64,000 nt of DNA from Klebsiella pneumoniae. GTDB lineage: Bacteria; Pseudomonadota; Gammaproteobacteria; Pseudomonadales; Pseudohongiellaceae. Numbering within the stretch: position 1 is the first letter of the stretch; each line of letters begins with the position of its first letter. The DNA lies in NCBI GenBank assembly GCA_945877175.1, contig CAMCRC010000003.1, forward strand, positions 1 to 64,000, read 5' to 3'. Under the pieces are notes generated by a model. The model had not been told where the DNA came from. It saw only the letters and a list, made by a program, of their open reading frames with translations, and searched no databases. Of the stretch, positions 54,390 through 64,000 are shown one piece after another. A program made the position numbers and the translations under genes.

Positions 54390-55251
54390 GACCAGAGTCA
54401 TCACGGCATTGGTCATGCTGGCGGTGCTGGTCGCGGCGACTCTCTGGACAACACCTTTCCAGTTCGCTCTCTTCGTCAGCGGTGTACTGCTGGTTGGTGT
54501 GATGGAATGGACCAGGCTCATGGGCTTGCAGGGCGCATTTGCGCGCGGTGCCTACCTGCTTGGTTTCATTCTCATCATGTTTGTGCTGGCGCTGGCAATC
54601 GGACTTCGGCCCGCCGCACAGACTCTCTCCCAGCCAGTGGTTATCGGTGTTACCGGCCTGGGCCTGTTGTTCTGGCTCTATGCGTTCACTCTTGTCAGGT
54701 CCTTCCCTGCAACTCAGGGGCAATGGGCAACCCGCTCCCGTACGGCCGTCATAGGACTGCTGACGCTGTTGCCAACCTGGTGCGCCCTTGTTCAGCTCAA
54801 GTACCTCAATCAAGCTGGCTATATGGTCTTCGCTGTCATCGCGCTGGTAAGCATTGCGGATATCGGCGCATTCTTCGTAGGCAGAGCGTGGGGGCACAAC
54901 AAGCTCGCGCCGCATGTAAGCCCCGGCAAGTCCTGGGCAGGATTCTGGGGCGGCATGACGGCATCGGTGGTTCTGGCCATTCTGTTTCTCTATCCGATCC
55001 ATAAGTATGTACACCCTGTCAGCGTCGTGAGTTCGGCCTTGTTGATTGCCACAGCTACTGGCGTTGCGGTATTCAGCGTTCTGGGAGATCTGTTCGAGAG
55101 CATGCTCAAGCGCAGTCAGGGCATGAAAGACAGTGGCACAGTGCTGCCGGGGCATGGCGGCATTCTCGATAGAATCGACAGTCTTACCGCAGCAGCGCCT
55201 GTCTTTGTGTTCTTCCTGCTGGTGCTTTTTGGAGACTGGGCATGGCAATGA
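54382..55251 (+). CDS. cdsA: Phosphatidate cytidylyltransferase, GTG start overlapping uppS
   Basis: [18 protein letters not shown]...; [46 protein letters not shown]. Confidence 0.93.
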   Translation: MLKTRVITALVMLAVLVAATLWTTPFQFALFVSGVLLVGVMEWTRLMGLQGAFARGAYLLGFILIMFVLALAIGLRPAAQTLSQPVVIGVTGLGLLFWLYAFTLVRSFPATQGQWATRSRTAVIGLLTLLPTWCALVQLKYLNQAGYMVFAVIALVSIADIGAFFVGRAWGHNKLAPHVSPGKSWAGFWGGMTASVVLAILFLYPIHKYVHPVSVVSSALLIATATGVAVFSVLGDLFESMLKRSQGMKDSGTVLPGHGGILDRIDSLTAAAPVFVFFLLVLFGDWAWQ

Positions 55252-56471
55252 CAGATACGCCGGTATCACTGCTACCCCTGTCGCGCCGCAGTCTCAATAT
55301 CGCGTTGCTCGGCGCCACCGGCTCCATCGGCAAAAGCACACTGGAAGTCATCGCGCTGCATTCAGAGTATCGGGTCTTCGCACTGACAGCCAACCAGAAC
55401 GTTGAGCTCATGCTCGCGCAGTGTCTGCGTTTTTCGCCGCGGTTCGCAGTCATGGTGGATGAGGACGCCGCTGAGCGGCTGGCGCAAATGCTGCGCTCGC
55501 GCGACAGCGCAACCGAGGTGCTGGCAGGCCCGGACGCACTGGTGACTGTCGCTTCGCACCCTGATGTCGATACTGTAATGGCTGCGATTGTTGGGGCGGC
55601 CGGGCTGCCCTCTGCGCTGGCCGCCGTTGAACATTCCAAGAAAGTGCTCCTTGCCAACAAAGAGGCACTGGTCATGGCTGGCGATTTGTTCATGGGGGCA
55701 CTCGCAGCCAGCAATGCGGTGCTTCTGCCAATCGACAGCGAACACAATGCGGTGTTTCAGTGTCTTCCGCCCGATGCGCGCGGCAATGGCGGCGATCTGC
55801 GCCAGCAAGGAGTGCGACGCATAGTGTTGACTGCTTCCGGTGGTCCTTTTCGGGAATGGCCTGCCGAGGCCCTCCATGCAGTGACTCCCGAGCAAGCCTG
55901 CAAGCATCCGAACTGGAGTATGGGTCGCAAGATTTCAGTTGATTCTGCCAGCATGATGAACAAGGGACTTGAGGTCATCGAGGCCTGCTTTCTCTTTGGC
56001 GTTGGACCGCAGTTCGTCGATGTCTTGATTCACCCGCAGAGCATTGTTCACTCCATGGTGGAGTATGCCGATGGGTCGGTGCTTGCGCAGATGGGCAGTC
56101 CCGACATGCGCATCCCGATTGCGCACAGTCTTGCCTGGCCCGAACGCATCCTGTCTGGTGCTCCGTATCTGGACCTGACAAGGCAGGGCAATCTGCAGTT
56201 CTTCGAGCCTGATCTCGCGCGTTTTCCCTGTCTGCGACTGGGTATGGAAGCCGCTCGCGCAGGAGGAACTGCTCCTACAATTCTCAATGCAGCCAACGAA
56301 GTGGCCGTAGAGTCTTTTTTGAACGGCCAAAGCCGGTTCACGGACATTCCTGCTATCATTGACGGCACTCTGGAACAAATGACTTGTCGCAAAGCAGACT
56401 CAGTCGATATGATTCGGCAGGTCGACGAGCAAGCCAGAGCCCTCGCGCGACGCTTGATCGGAACACAATGA
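55242..56471 (+). CDS. dxr: 1-deoxy-D-xylulose 5-phosphate reductoisomerase
   Basis: [49 protein letters not shown]. Confidence 0.97.
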   Translation: MAMTDTPVSLLPLSRRSLNIALLGATGSIGKSTLEVIALHSEYRVFALTANQNVELMLAQCLRFSPRFAVMVDEDAAERLAQMLRSRDSATEVLAGPDALVTVASHPDVDTVMAAIVGAAGLPSALAAVEHSKKVLLANKEALVMAGDLFMGALAASNAVLLPIDSEHNAVFQCLPPDARGNGGDLRQQGVRRIVLTASGGPFREWPAEALHAVTPEQACKHPNWSMGRKISVDSASMMNKGLEVIEACFLFGVGPQFVDVLIHPQSIVHSMVEYADGSVLAQMGSPDMRIPIAHSLAWPERILSGAPYLDLTRQGNLQFFEPDLARFPCLRLGMEAARAGGTAPTILNAANEVAVESFLNGQSRFTDIPAIIDGTLEQMTCRKADSVDMIRQVDEQARALARRLIGTQ

Positions 56472-56571
56472 CGGCAGGCAGATTCAGGGCTTCGCGTGCC
56501 CCCGCGAAATCAAGCCCACCACGGGCGGAGTGCGCCAAATCTGCATTCAGAGGTCAAACGCGTTATTTACC

Positions 56572-57963
56572 ATGGCTCAAGAACTCCTGATCAACATCGC
56601 GGCATTGATCGTCACCCTGGGTGTCCTGGTGACGGTGCATGAATTTGGCCATTTCTGGGTTGCGCGCCGATGCGGTGTAAAAGTATTGCGCTTTTCAATC
56701 GGATTCGGCAAAGCCATCAAGACCTGGGTGGGAAAGGATGGCACTGAATATGTGATTGCACCGATTCCCCTCGGTGGGTATGTCAAGATGCTCGGCCAGG
56801 AAGACACTTCAGTGGCAGACAACGGTGCCATTTCCGAGTCCGAGCGCAAGCAATCATTCTCCTGCAAGCCTGTATGGCAACGCATGGCAATCGTGGCTGC
56901 AGGACCGGCAGCCAACTTCCTCCTGGCCATCGCCGTGTTCTGGATCATCAACGTCAGCTACGGTTTGACAGGCACAGCGCCGGTACTTGCGAATGTTGCA
57001 GAAAACTCTCCCGCCCATCGCGCAGGCTTGCGCGCCGGTGATGAAATCGTGGCGGTCGACGGTGAGTCCACCAGTATCTGGCAGCACGTCACGATGCAGC
57101 TGCTTGCACGGCTGGGGGAGACTGGCGAGCTGAGCATCGACGCCATTCCGGCGGGTGAGTCTGCTCCCCGTACCTTCATCCTGCCGCTGCTCAACTGGCA
57201 GTCAGACACTGCAGAGCCCAATCCGCTTGGCTCACTCGGCCTGGTACAGTATGAAATTCCACCCATCATTGAAGGTCTGGTCGCCGGAGGTGCTGCGGAA
57301 CGCGACGGTCTGCTGGCAGGTGACCGTTTGCTGGAAGCCAACGGTCGTGCCATCACCGGCTGGGTACAGTGGGTGCAATTAGTACGAGCAAGTCCGGAAC
57401 TGCCATTGTCCGTTGTTGTCCAACGTGGCGAAAATCAGGTTGCGCTGACCCTGGAGCCGGACAGCACCGTTGCCGATGATGGCAGCACGATGGGCAGCAT
57501 CGGTGCTTATGTCCGTGAATTCGATCTGTTTGCGAGCCTGTCGCCGGAAATGATCCGTGAAGTGAACTACAACGCCTTCAGTGCGTTGATACCTGCATTG
57601 CAGGAAACCTGGGACAAGTCGGTCTTTGTGCTTGATTCCATGAAGAAGATGGTCGTGGGTCTGATTTCCGTCAAGAACATCAATGGCCCGATTACCATCG
57701 CCCAGGTCGCGGGGGAGACAGCAAGTTACGGATTGGAAGTTTATCTCGGATTTCTTGCTGTGCTGAGTATCAGCCTCGGGGTGCTGAACCTTCTGCCAAT
57801 TCCTGTGCTCGATGGGGGGCATCTGCTTTACTACGCAGTGGAAGCAGTAATCCGGAGACCTGTGCCGGAACGCATTCAGGCCATGGGCCTGCAACTGGGC
57901 CTGCTTATCATCTCGGGCGTCATGGTGTTGGCTGTTTATAACGATGTCAGTCGTCTCTTGTGA
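56572..57963 (+). CDS. rseP: RIP metalloprotease RseP
   Basis: VTVHEFGHFWVARRCGVKVLRFSIGFGK; LNLLPIPVLDGGHLLYYAVEA; PDZ domains. Confidence 0.96.
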   Translation: MAQELLINIAALIVTLGVLVTVHEFGHFWVARRCGVKVLRFSIGFGKAIKTWVGKDGTEYVIAPIPLGGYVKMLGQEDTSVADNGAISESERKQSFSCKPVWQRMAIVAAGPAANFLLAIAVFWIINVSYGLTGTAPVLANVAENSPAHRAGLRAGDEIVAVDGESTSIWQHVTMQLLARLGETGELSIDAIPAGESAPRTFILPLLNWQSDTAEPNPLGSLGLVQYEIPPIIEGLVAGGAAERDGLLAGDRLLEANGRAITGWVQWVQLVRASPELPLSVVVQRGENQVALTLEPDSTVADDGSTMGSIGAYVREFDLFASLSPEMIREVNYNAFSALIPALQETWDKSVFVLDSMKKMVVGLISVKNINGPITIAQVAGETASYGLEVYLGFLAVLSISLGVLNLLPIPVLDGGHLLYYAVEAVIRRPVPERIQAMGLQLGLLIISGVMVLAVYNDVSRLL

Positions 57964-58011
57964 CACCAGGGATTCTGCGCATTACTCTCTTTCCTATTTG
58001 AAAAAAATTAC

Positions 58012-60684
58012 ATGACCAGAAAGCTTTTAAGTACTTTGATTCTGTCCGGAATTGCCTCTACAGCTGCCTATGGGCAGAACTTTGTGATTGAAGACATCCA
58101 GATTGATGGTCTGCAGAGAATTTCTTCAGGCGTCGTTTTCGGGCTGTTGCCAGTGGGCATTGGCGACGAAGTCAGCGATCAGGTGCCCGCTGAGATCATC
58201 CGTGCCATTACAGCCTCTGAATATTTCGAAGAGGTAGAGGTGGCGCGTGAGGGCAATGTCCTGTTCATTTCGGTGCTCGAGCGGCCATCTGTCAGCGAGA
58301 TCAACATTACTGGCAACCGTGTTTTGAAGACTGAAGACATCCTTGAGAACATGGCCACGGCAGATATTTCCGAGGGCGGCATTTTTACCCGCGCAACGCT
58401 CGAAGCCATTCGTCAGGGAATACAGGAAGTGTATTCCGGCCGGGGCCGTTATGGCACAACCGTCGATATCGAAATTGAAGAGCAGCCTCGCAATCGCGTT
58501 GCGATCAACATGACGGTGAATGAGGGGGAAGAGAGTCGCATTCAATACATCAACATCGTCGGCAACAATGCTTTCGAAGACAAAGAATTGCTGGCCTTGT
58601 TCGATCTGGGCCTGAAGCCCTGGTACAACCCCTTCAGCGGTCGCAACAAGTATTCCCGAGAGCAGTTTACCGGCGATCTGGAACGCTTGACTTCGCATTA
58701 CATGGACAACGGCTACGTGCGATTCAATGTTGACTCCACGCCTGTTTCGATCACTCCTGACAATGAGCAGATCTATATTACGATCAACGTCACTGAGGGT
58801 GAGAAATACGTCGTCAATGAGGTAAATCTCGCTGGCGACCTGGTCAATGCCGAGGCCATATTGCGTGCTTATACCGTTGTGGCGCCAGGGCAGACGTTTT
58901 CCCAGGCACTGGTAACGGCAACCGAAGAGTACATGACTCAAGTGCTTGGCAACTTTGGTTATGCGTTTGCTGAGGTCAATGGCGAGCCGCAGATCAATGA
59001 AGAGGATCAGACAGTCGATGTGACGTTCTTCGTCGAGCCGGGCAACCGTACCTATGTCAATCGCGTGAATTTCGTCGGCAACACCGCGACAGCCGATGAA
59101 GTCCTGCGTCGCGAAATGCGCCAGCTGGAAAGTGCTCCCGCGTCGAGTCAGCTCATCGAATTGTCGAAAGTGCGACTGGAGCGCCTGGGCTATTTCTCGA
59201 CCGTTGAAGTCGAGACCATAGAATTGCCTGGCACTGACGATCAGATCGACGTGGAGTACACCGTCGAAGAGCAGAATTTCAGCAATATATCCTTCAGTGT
59301 TGGTTCAGGCGGGGGCGGCGATTTCTTCATCAGCTCGTCCCTCGAGGCTCAGAACTTTCTCGGCACGGGGCGCACCGTCGGAATTGGCGTGAACAGAAGT
59401 ACATTTCAGAAGAGCCTGAACTTCACTTATCTGGATCCGTATTTCACGGCAGATGGCGTCAGTCGTGGGTTCAATCTCTTTTTGCAGGAACAGGATTCGC
59501 CCTTCAATATCGCCAGTTTCTCGACAAAGTCCTATGGCGGTTCTTTCAATTTTGCATATCCCATCAGTGAGGTACAGCAGATTGGCTTCAATGTGGGGTA
59601 CACCCACACAGAGCTGAGTTCCGGCGGATTCACTGTGCAGGAAATCGAGTCCAGCCCCCAGCTGTTCGACGGAGTGGATCTGTTCATTCGCAACCCGGCC
59701 AATCCCAATCCCTTCGATGGTCCAGTGATAGATGGCGTGACAGGACTCGTCAGTACGTTGCCGAAGCAATACCTGAATCTGAGCAACGAACCGGGCTTCA
59801 TCGACAAGCAGGGAACCGTATTCGACAATTTCACGTTTTCAACGAACTGGCTTCGCAGCACCCTCAACAGAGGCCAGCTGCCTACGGATGGCACTTTCCA
59901 GCAATTGTCACTGGAGCTGACGACGCCCGGCAGTGATCTTGAATATTACAAGCTCAATTATGCGGCGCAGTTCTATCAGCCGCTGTTCGGGGATTTCGTA
60001 CTGGCATTGCGCGCCAATATTGGCTACGGAGACGGGTTTGGCAAAACGGACGGCCTGCCATTCTTCAACAATTTCTTTGCGGGCGGGCTGGCACAGAACG
60101 GCGTTGTGCGAGGATTCGACGAGAACAGTCTTGGTCCTCGCAGTACGGACCCGCAGCGCTATCTCACTGGCAATGCCACGCTCAAGCGCGATGAAAACGG
60201 CAACATCATTCGCGATGCACTGGGTTTTGCAGAAGTCGATCCCGAAGTATTTGGCTATGAGACCACCCCGGTACTGGATGCCAGTGGCAACCAGCTGCTT
60301 GATGCCAATGGCAAGCCCGTGGTGCAGCTGGCGGTTGAAAGTGTCGCCCTCAATCAGGAATTGGACGCGTTTGGGGGTAATATATTGACAACTGGTAGTG
60401 TAGAATTGCTCTTCCCGATCCCGTTCGTCACCGACCGCAGCAGGGTACGATCCTCTTTGTTCATTGACGCCGGAAACGTTTTTTCGTCAAATTGCACAGC
60501 AAGACAGAGTCTGCAAAACAATTGCAGCAACTTTGATGTGGGTGAAGTCCGCTATTCGATGGGCCTCAGTGTGACTTATCTGTCGCCTTTTGGTCCGCTG
60601 ACTTTTTATGTAGCCAAGCCCTTCACCAAGGATGAATTTGACGACGAGAAGAACTTTGACTTTACCATTGGTGCCGGTTTCTGA
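58012..60684 (+). CDS. bamA: Outer membrane protein assembly factor BamA
   Basis: FVIEDIQIDGLQRISSGVVFGLLPV; POTRA repeats; VRGFDENSLGPRS; C-term FDFTIGAGF. Confidence 0.96.
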   Translation: MTRKLLSTLILSGIASTAAYGQNFVIEDIQIDGLQRISSGVVFGLLPVGIGDEVSDQVPAEIIRAITASEYFEEVEVAREGNVLFISVLERPSVSEINITGNRVLKTEDILENMATADISEGGIFTRATLEAIRQGIQEVYSGRGRYGTTVDIEIEEQPRNRVAINMTVNEGEESRIQYINIVGNNAFEDKELLALFDLGLKPWYNPFSGRNKYSREQFTGDLERLTSHYMDNGYVRFNVDSTPVSITPDNEQIYITINVTEGEKYVVNEVNLAGDLVNAEAILRAYTVVAPGQTFSQALVTATEEYMTQVLGNFGYAFAEVNGEPQINEEDQTVDVTFFVEPGNRTYVNRVNFVGNTATADEVLRREMRQLESAPASSQLIELSKVRLERLGYFSTVEVETIELPGTDDQIDVEYTVEEQNFSNISFSVGSGGGGDFFISSSLEAQNFLGTGRTVGIGVNRSTFQKSLNFTYLDPYFTADGVSRGFNLFLQEQDSPFNIASFSTKSYGGSFNFAYPISEVQQIGFNVGYTHTELSSGGFTVQEIESSPQLFDGVDLFIRNPANPNPFDGPVIDGVTGLVSTLPKQYLNLSNEPGFIDKQGTVFDNFTFSTNWLRSTLNRGQLPTDGTFQQLSLELTTPGSDLEYYKLNYAAQFYQPLFGDFVLALRANIGYGDGFGKTDGLPFFNNFFAGGLAQNGVVRGFDENSLGPRSTDPQRYLTGNATLKRDENGNIIRDALGFAEVDPEVFGYETTPVLDASGNQLLDANGKPVVQLAVESVALNQELDAFGGNILTTGSVELLFPIPFVTDRSRVRSSLFIDAGNVFSSNCTARQSLQNNCSNFDVGEVRYSMGLSVTYLSPFGPLTFYVAKPFTKDEFDDEKNFDFTIGAGF

Positions 60685-60755
60685 CGGGCATGCAACACAA
60701 CAAGAACATGGCAGTGCCCAGTTGCTGTCGATCAAGACATTCGGAGATATAGAAC

Positions 60756-61268
60756 GTGAAAACCTTTATTAAAGCAGTGGCAGTAGCAGTAGCATTTCTG
60801 GCGGCGGGCTCCGCGTTCGCTCAACAACCGGTTGTAGGCGTTGTAAATCTGGAGCAGGCGCTTTTCAATTCAACTGCCGCGCAGGAACTGCAGGCAGTCA
60901 TCCAGGAAGAATTTCGCGACGACCAGACCCGTGCCGAGCAGCTGAATACGGAATTGACCGAACTTGTTGAGCGCGCTCAGCGCGATGAGTCCATCATGAG
61001 TGAAGCCGAGAAGCGTCGTGTAAGTTCAGATGCTCAGGAAAAGCAGGTGCAGTTGCAGATGATATCGGAACGAGTGCAGGCGGCCTTGCAGGAACGCAAT
61101 CAGGCTTTCATCGAAAGCATGCGTGAAAATCTTGGCAATGCCATTCAGGCGGTTGTTCAGGAAGGGGGCTACAACATCGTGCTCAACGCAGACAGCGTCG
61201 CGTTTTTCGACAATACCTATGACATCACGGCAAAAGTTACGGCGAAACTGAACGAGCTTTCTCAGTAA
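60756..61268 (+). CDS. skp: OmpH/Skp family periplasmic chaperone, GTG start
   Basis: Signal peptide AVAVAFLAAGSAFAQ; VGVVNLEQALFNSTAAQELQAV; between bamA and lpxD. Confidence 0.92.
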   Translation: MKTFIKAVAVAVAFLAAGSAFAQQPVVGVVNLEQALFNSTAAQELQAVIQEEFRDDQTRAEQLNTELTELVERAQRDESIMSEAEKRRVSSDAQEKQVQLQMISERVQAALQERNQAFIESMRENLGNAIQAVVQEGGYNIVLNADSVAFFDNTYDITAKVTAKLNELSQ

Positions 61269-61294
61269 CCTCGGCGCTGACAGGGTCTCACCAG

Positions 61295-62350
61295 GTGAGC
61301 AATCAAACTGTCTTTACACTTGGTGAGTTGGCGGGCCTGCTGGAAGTTCCGTTGCATGGAAACCCGTCGATTCAGATCACTGGCCTCGCCACGCTGAAAA
61401 GCGCCACGGCAGGCCAGCTGAGTTTTCTCAGCAATCCCCGCTATGCCACCCAGCTTGCTTCATGCAGAGCTTCTGCGATTATCATCGATCCGGAGTTCGC
61501 AAACGCTTGTCCGTCTGCCCAGTTGCACTCAGCATCGCCTTACGTCACATACGCGCGCGCGTCGCAATTGTTTGCTCCGCCCCGACCTGTTCTGCGGGGG
61601 ATACATCCCACCGCCTGTGTGGATGCTTCTGCGCAGCTGAGTTCAGACGTCAGTATCGGCGCAAATGTTGTCATAGAAGCCGATGTTGTGATTGGCGCGG
61701 GCAGTGTGATCGGCGCAGGATCTTATGTTGGCGCGCGATCCAGGATTGGCAGTGAATGTATTTTGTATCCCAATGTCACGGTATATCACGATGTAGCCAT
61801 CGGCGATGCTGTAGTGTTGCATTCGTCCGTTGTCATTGGAGCAGACGGCTTCGGATTTGCATTTGATGGGCGTCGTTCTGTGAAAATTGCACAACTGGGG
61901 GGCGTACGTATCGGCAATGATGTCGAGATCGGTGCTGGCTCCACGGTTGACCGCGGGGCACTGGATGACACCATCATCGAGCAAGGTGTGAAGATCGACA
62001 ATCAGGTGCAGATTGCGCATAACTGCATCGTTGGAGAGCACACCATCATCTGCGGCTGCAGTGCGATTGCGGGCAGCACCAGTATAGGACGGTACTGCAC
62101 GATTGGCGGAGGTGTGGGCATCATCGGCCACCTGCGCATTGCAGACAAAGTCATGATCAGCGCCATGTCGCTGGTCAGTCAGTCCATTGGGGAATCAGGC
62201 ATCTATTCATCTGGAACCGGACTTCTGGAGTCGAAGGAATGGAAGCGCAATATCGTCCGGTTTCGCCAGCTCGACGACATGGCCAAGCGGCTGCGCGAAC
62301 TTGAGAAAATTGCACTGGGCAAACAGTCCGGCCCGGGAGACTCTGAGTAA
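61295..62350 (+). CDS. lpxD: UDP-3-O-acylglucosamine N-acyltransferase, GTG start
   Basis: [44 protein letters not shown]; hexapeptide repeats. Confidence 0.96.
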   Translation: MSNQTVFTLGELAGLLEVPLHGNPSIQITGLATLKSATAGQLSFLSNPRYATQLASCRASAIIIDPEFANACPSAQLHSASPYVTYARASQLFAPPRPVLRGIHPTACVDASAQLSSDVSIGANVVIEADVVIGAGSVIGAGSYVGARSRIGSECILYPNVTVYHDVAIGDAVVLHSSVVIGADGFGFAFDGRRSVKIAQLGGVRIGNDVEIGAGSTVDRGALDDTIIEQGVKIDNQVQIAHNCIVGEHTIICGCSAIAGSTSIGRYCTIGGGVGIIGHLRIADKVMISAMSLVSQSIGESGIYSSGTGLLESKEWKRNIVRFRQLDDMAKRLRELEKIALGKQSGPGDSE

Positions 62351-62385
62351 CAGAGCTCATAACCAGAGGACTCCTGTTTCAGGAA

Positions 62386-62841
62386 ATGACTACAATGATG
62401 AACGTGGAAGAAATCAAGGAATATCTGCCGCAGCGCTACCCGTTTCTGCTGGTTGACCGGGTATTGGAAATCGAACTGGGCAAGCGCATCCTGGCCTACA
62501 AGAATGTCACTGTGAATGAAGAGTACTTTCAAGGGCATTTTCCCGGCAAGCCCATCATGCCGGGCGTGTTGATCATTGAAGCGCTTGCACAGGCCGCCGG
62601 TGTGCTTGGCTTCAAAAGTCAGGAAAAGAAGCCGAAAGACGGGTATCTGTATTATTTTGTCGGTGCCGATGACGTACGTCTCAAACGACCGGTGGTGCCG
62701 GGTGACCAGCTGATGCTGGAAGCGGTGATCATTACAAGCAAGCGCGGCATCTACAAATTTGAATGCCGCGCATCTGTCGATTCGCAACTGGTTGGCACGG
62801 CGATCATCATGTGTGCCGAAAGGAAGAACGAAATTGATTGA
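62386..62841 (+). CDS. fabZ: 3-hydroxyacyl-ACP dehydratase FabZ
   Basis: [51 protein letters not shown]. Confidence 0.97.
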   Translation: MTTMMNVEEIKEYLPQRYPFLLVDRVLEIELGKRILAYKNVTVNEEYFQGHFPGKPIMPGVLIIEALAQAAGVLGFKSQEKKPKDGYLYYFVGADDVRLKRPVVPGDQLMLEAVIITSKRGIYKFECRASVDSQLVGTAIIMCAERKNEID

Positions 62842-63604
62842 TACACGGGCTATTATTGACCCCAGCGCTCGACTGGCTGCGAACGTCAGTGTAGGACCCT
62901 GGACCATCATCGGGCCTGGCGTGGAAATTGGTGAGGGCACGCAGGTGGCTTCCCATGTGGTCATTCGTTCGAATACCCGCATCGGGACGAACAACCGCAT
63001 ATTCCAGTTTGCTTCAATCGGCGAAGAGCCGGCAGACAAGAAGTTTGCGGGTGAAGAAACCTGGCTGGAGATCGGCTCAGACAACATCATCCGCGAGGGC
63101 GTGACCCTGCACCGAGGCACCGGTTTCGGGGGGGGATATACCCGCATCGGTAGTCACAATCTGTTGATGCCCTACGTGCATGTGGCACATGACTGCATCG
63201 TCGGCAGCCACACCATTTTCGCCAACAACGTAGGCATCTCGGGGCACGTGGAAGTCGGCGACTGGGCGATTCTGGGCGGCTATGCAGGCGTGAACCAGTT
63301 TCTCAAGATCGGCGCACATTCCATGATCGGCGGCATGACGCACGTCAGCAATGACGTTCCTGCCTATGTGATTGTCAGCGGCGCACCGCCTGAGGCGCGC
63401 AGCATCAATGCCATCGGACTGGAGCGTCGTGGCTTCAGCAAAGAGGCGATTGCTCGCATTCGCCTTGCCTTCAAGATTGTCTACCTGAAAGGGCTTACGG
63501 TTCAGGAGGCGCTGGAGCACCTTGATCCGATGGCTTCGGAATTTGTCGATATACAGATGTTTGTTGATTCAATCCGCGCCTCGACCCGGGGCATACAACG
63601 CTGA
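62834..63604 (+). CDS. lpxA: UDP-N-acetylglucosamine acyltransferase (likely TTG start)
   Basis: (L)[66 protein letters not shown]. Confidence 0.95.
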   Translation: MIDTRAIIDPSARLAANVSVGPWTIIGPGVEIGEGTQVASHVVIRSNTRIGTNNRIFQFASIGEEPADKKFAGEETWLEIGSDNIIREGVTLHRGTGFGGGYTRIGSHNLLMPYVHVAHDCIVGSHTIFANNVGISGHVEVGDWAILGGYAGVNQFLKIGAHSMIGGMTHVSNDVPAYVIVSGAPPEARSINAIGLERRGFSKEAIARIRLAFKIVYLKGLTVQEALEHLDPMASEFVDIQMFVDSIRASTRGIQR

Positions 63605-63639
63605 ATCAGCGTGCGGCCTCTGGGACGGGAGACAAGCGC

Positions 63640-64000
63640 GTGCGAATCGGCGTTATAGCGGGGGAAACTTCCGGCGATATTCTCGGAGCTGGCTTGATGC
63701 AGGCCATTCGACGCCTGTGTCCGGACGCGCAGTTCGAAGGCATCGGTGGCCCGCGCATGCTGGCAGAAGGCTTTCACAGCTTCTTTCCGATGGAACGACT
63801 CTCTGTCATGGGTTTCATCGAGCCACTGGGTCGCCTGCCTGAACTTCTGCGCATCAAGAAAACCCTGGTTGAGCACTTCGCAAGCAATCCGCCGGATGTG
63901 TTCATCGGCATCGACTCCCCTGGCTTCAATCTGCGCATTGAACAGAGTCTGCATGATCTTGGCATTCGCACTGTGCACTACGTCAGTCCCAGCGTCTGGG
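63640..64000 (+). CDS. lpxB: Lipid-A-disaccharide synthase, 5' part only (runs off window), GTG start
   Basis: Own translation from GTG 63640: [80 protein letters not shown]...[34 protein letters not shown]. Absent from the ORF track because it has no in-window stop. Confidence 0.96.
   Translation, partial: MRIGVIAGETSGDILGAGLMQAIRRLCPDAQFEGIGGPRMLAEGFHSFFPMERLSVMGFIEPLGRLPELLRIKKTLVEHFASNPPDVFIGIDSPGFNLRIEQSLHDLGIRTVHYVSPSVW

Overview
This 64 kb window is a dense, mostly housekeeping segment of what looks like a gammaproteobacterial chromosome. The pheST-ihfA-MerR, rpoE-rseA-mucD-lepAB-rnc-era-recO, relA-mazG, map-glnD-dapD and rpsB-tsf-pyrH-frr-uppS-cdsA-dxr-rseP-bamA-skp-lpxD-fabZ-lpxA-lpxB blocks are classic for that class; I cannot name the genus. 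I identify about 60 protein-coding genes, 3 tRNAs (Asn-GTT, Val-GAC, Pro-GGG) and several hairpin terminators or attenuators. I also see two items missing from the ORF track: a truncated IS3-type transposase start at the left edge and the 5' part of lpxB at the right edge. Accessory content is limited: an NHL beta-propeller secreted protein, a cNMP-binding/EAL protein, a Tat-signal molybdenum hydroxylase (three subunits), a pair of related small membrane proteins coupled to selO, and an AlgP/histone-H1-like Lys/Ala-rich protein. The strongest second-look signals are: (i) an infC start region where the usual AUU-initiated reading frame appears broken by one nucleotide; (ii) a perfect 18-bp palindrome in the spacer of a candidate promoter for the molybdenum hydroxylase operon; (iii) the coupled membrane-pair/selO operon beside that exported molybdoenzyme; (iv) an rpoE-rseA-mucD locus lacking rseB and rseC; (v) a structured, attenuator-like rpsB-tsf intergenic region. 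I found no CRISPR array, prophage or clear novel defence system. All family calls come from reading motifs, with no database search.
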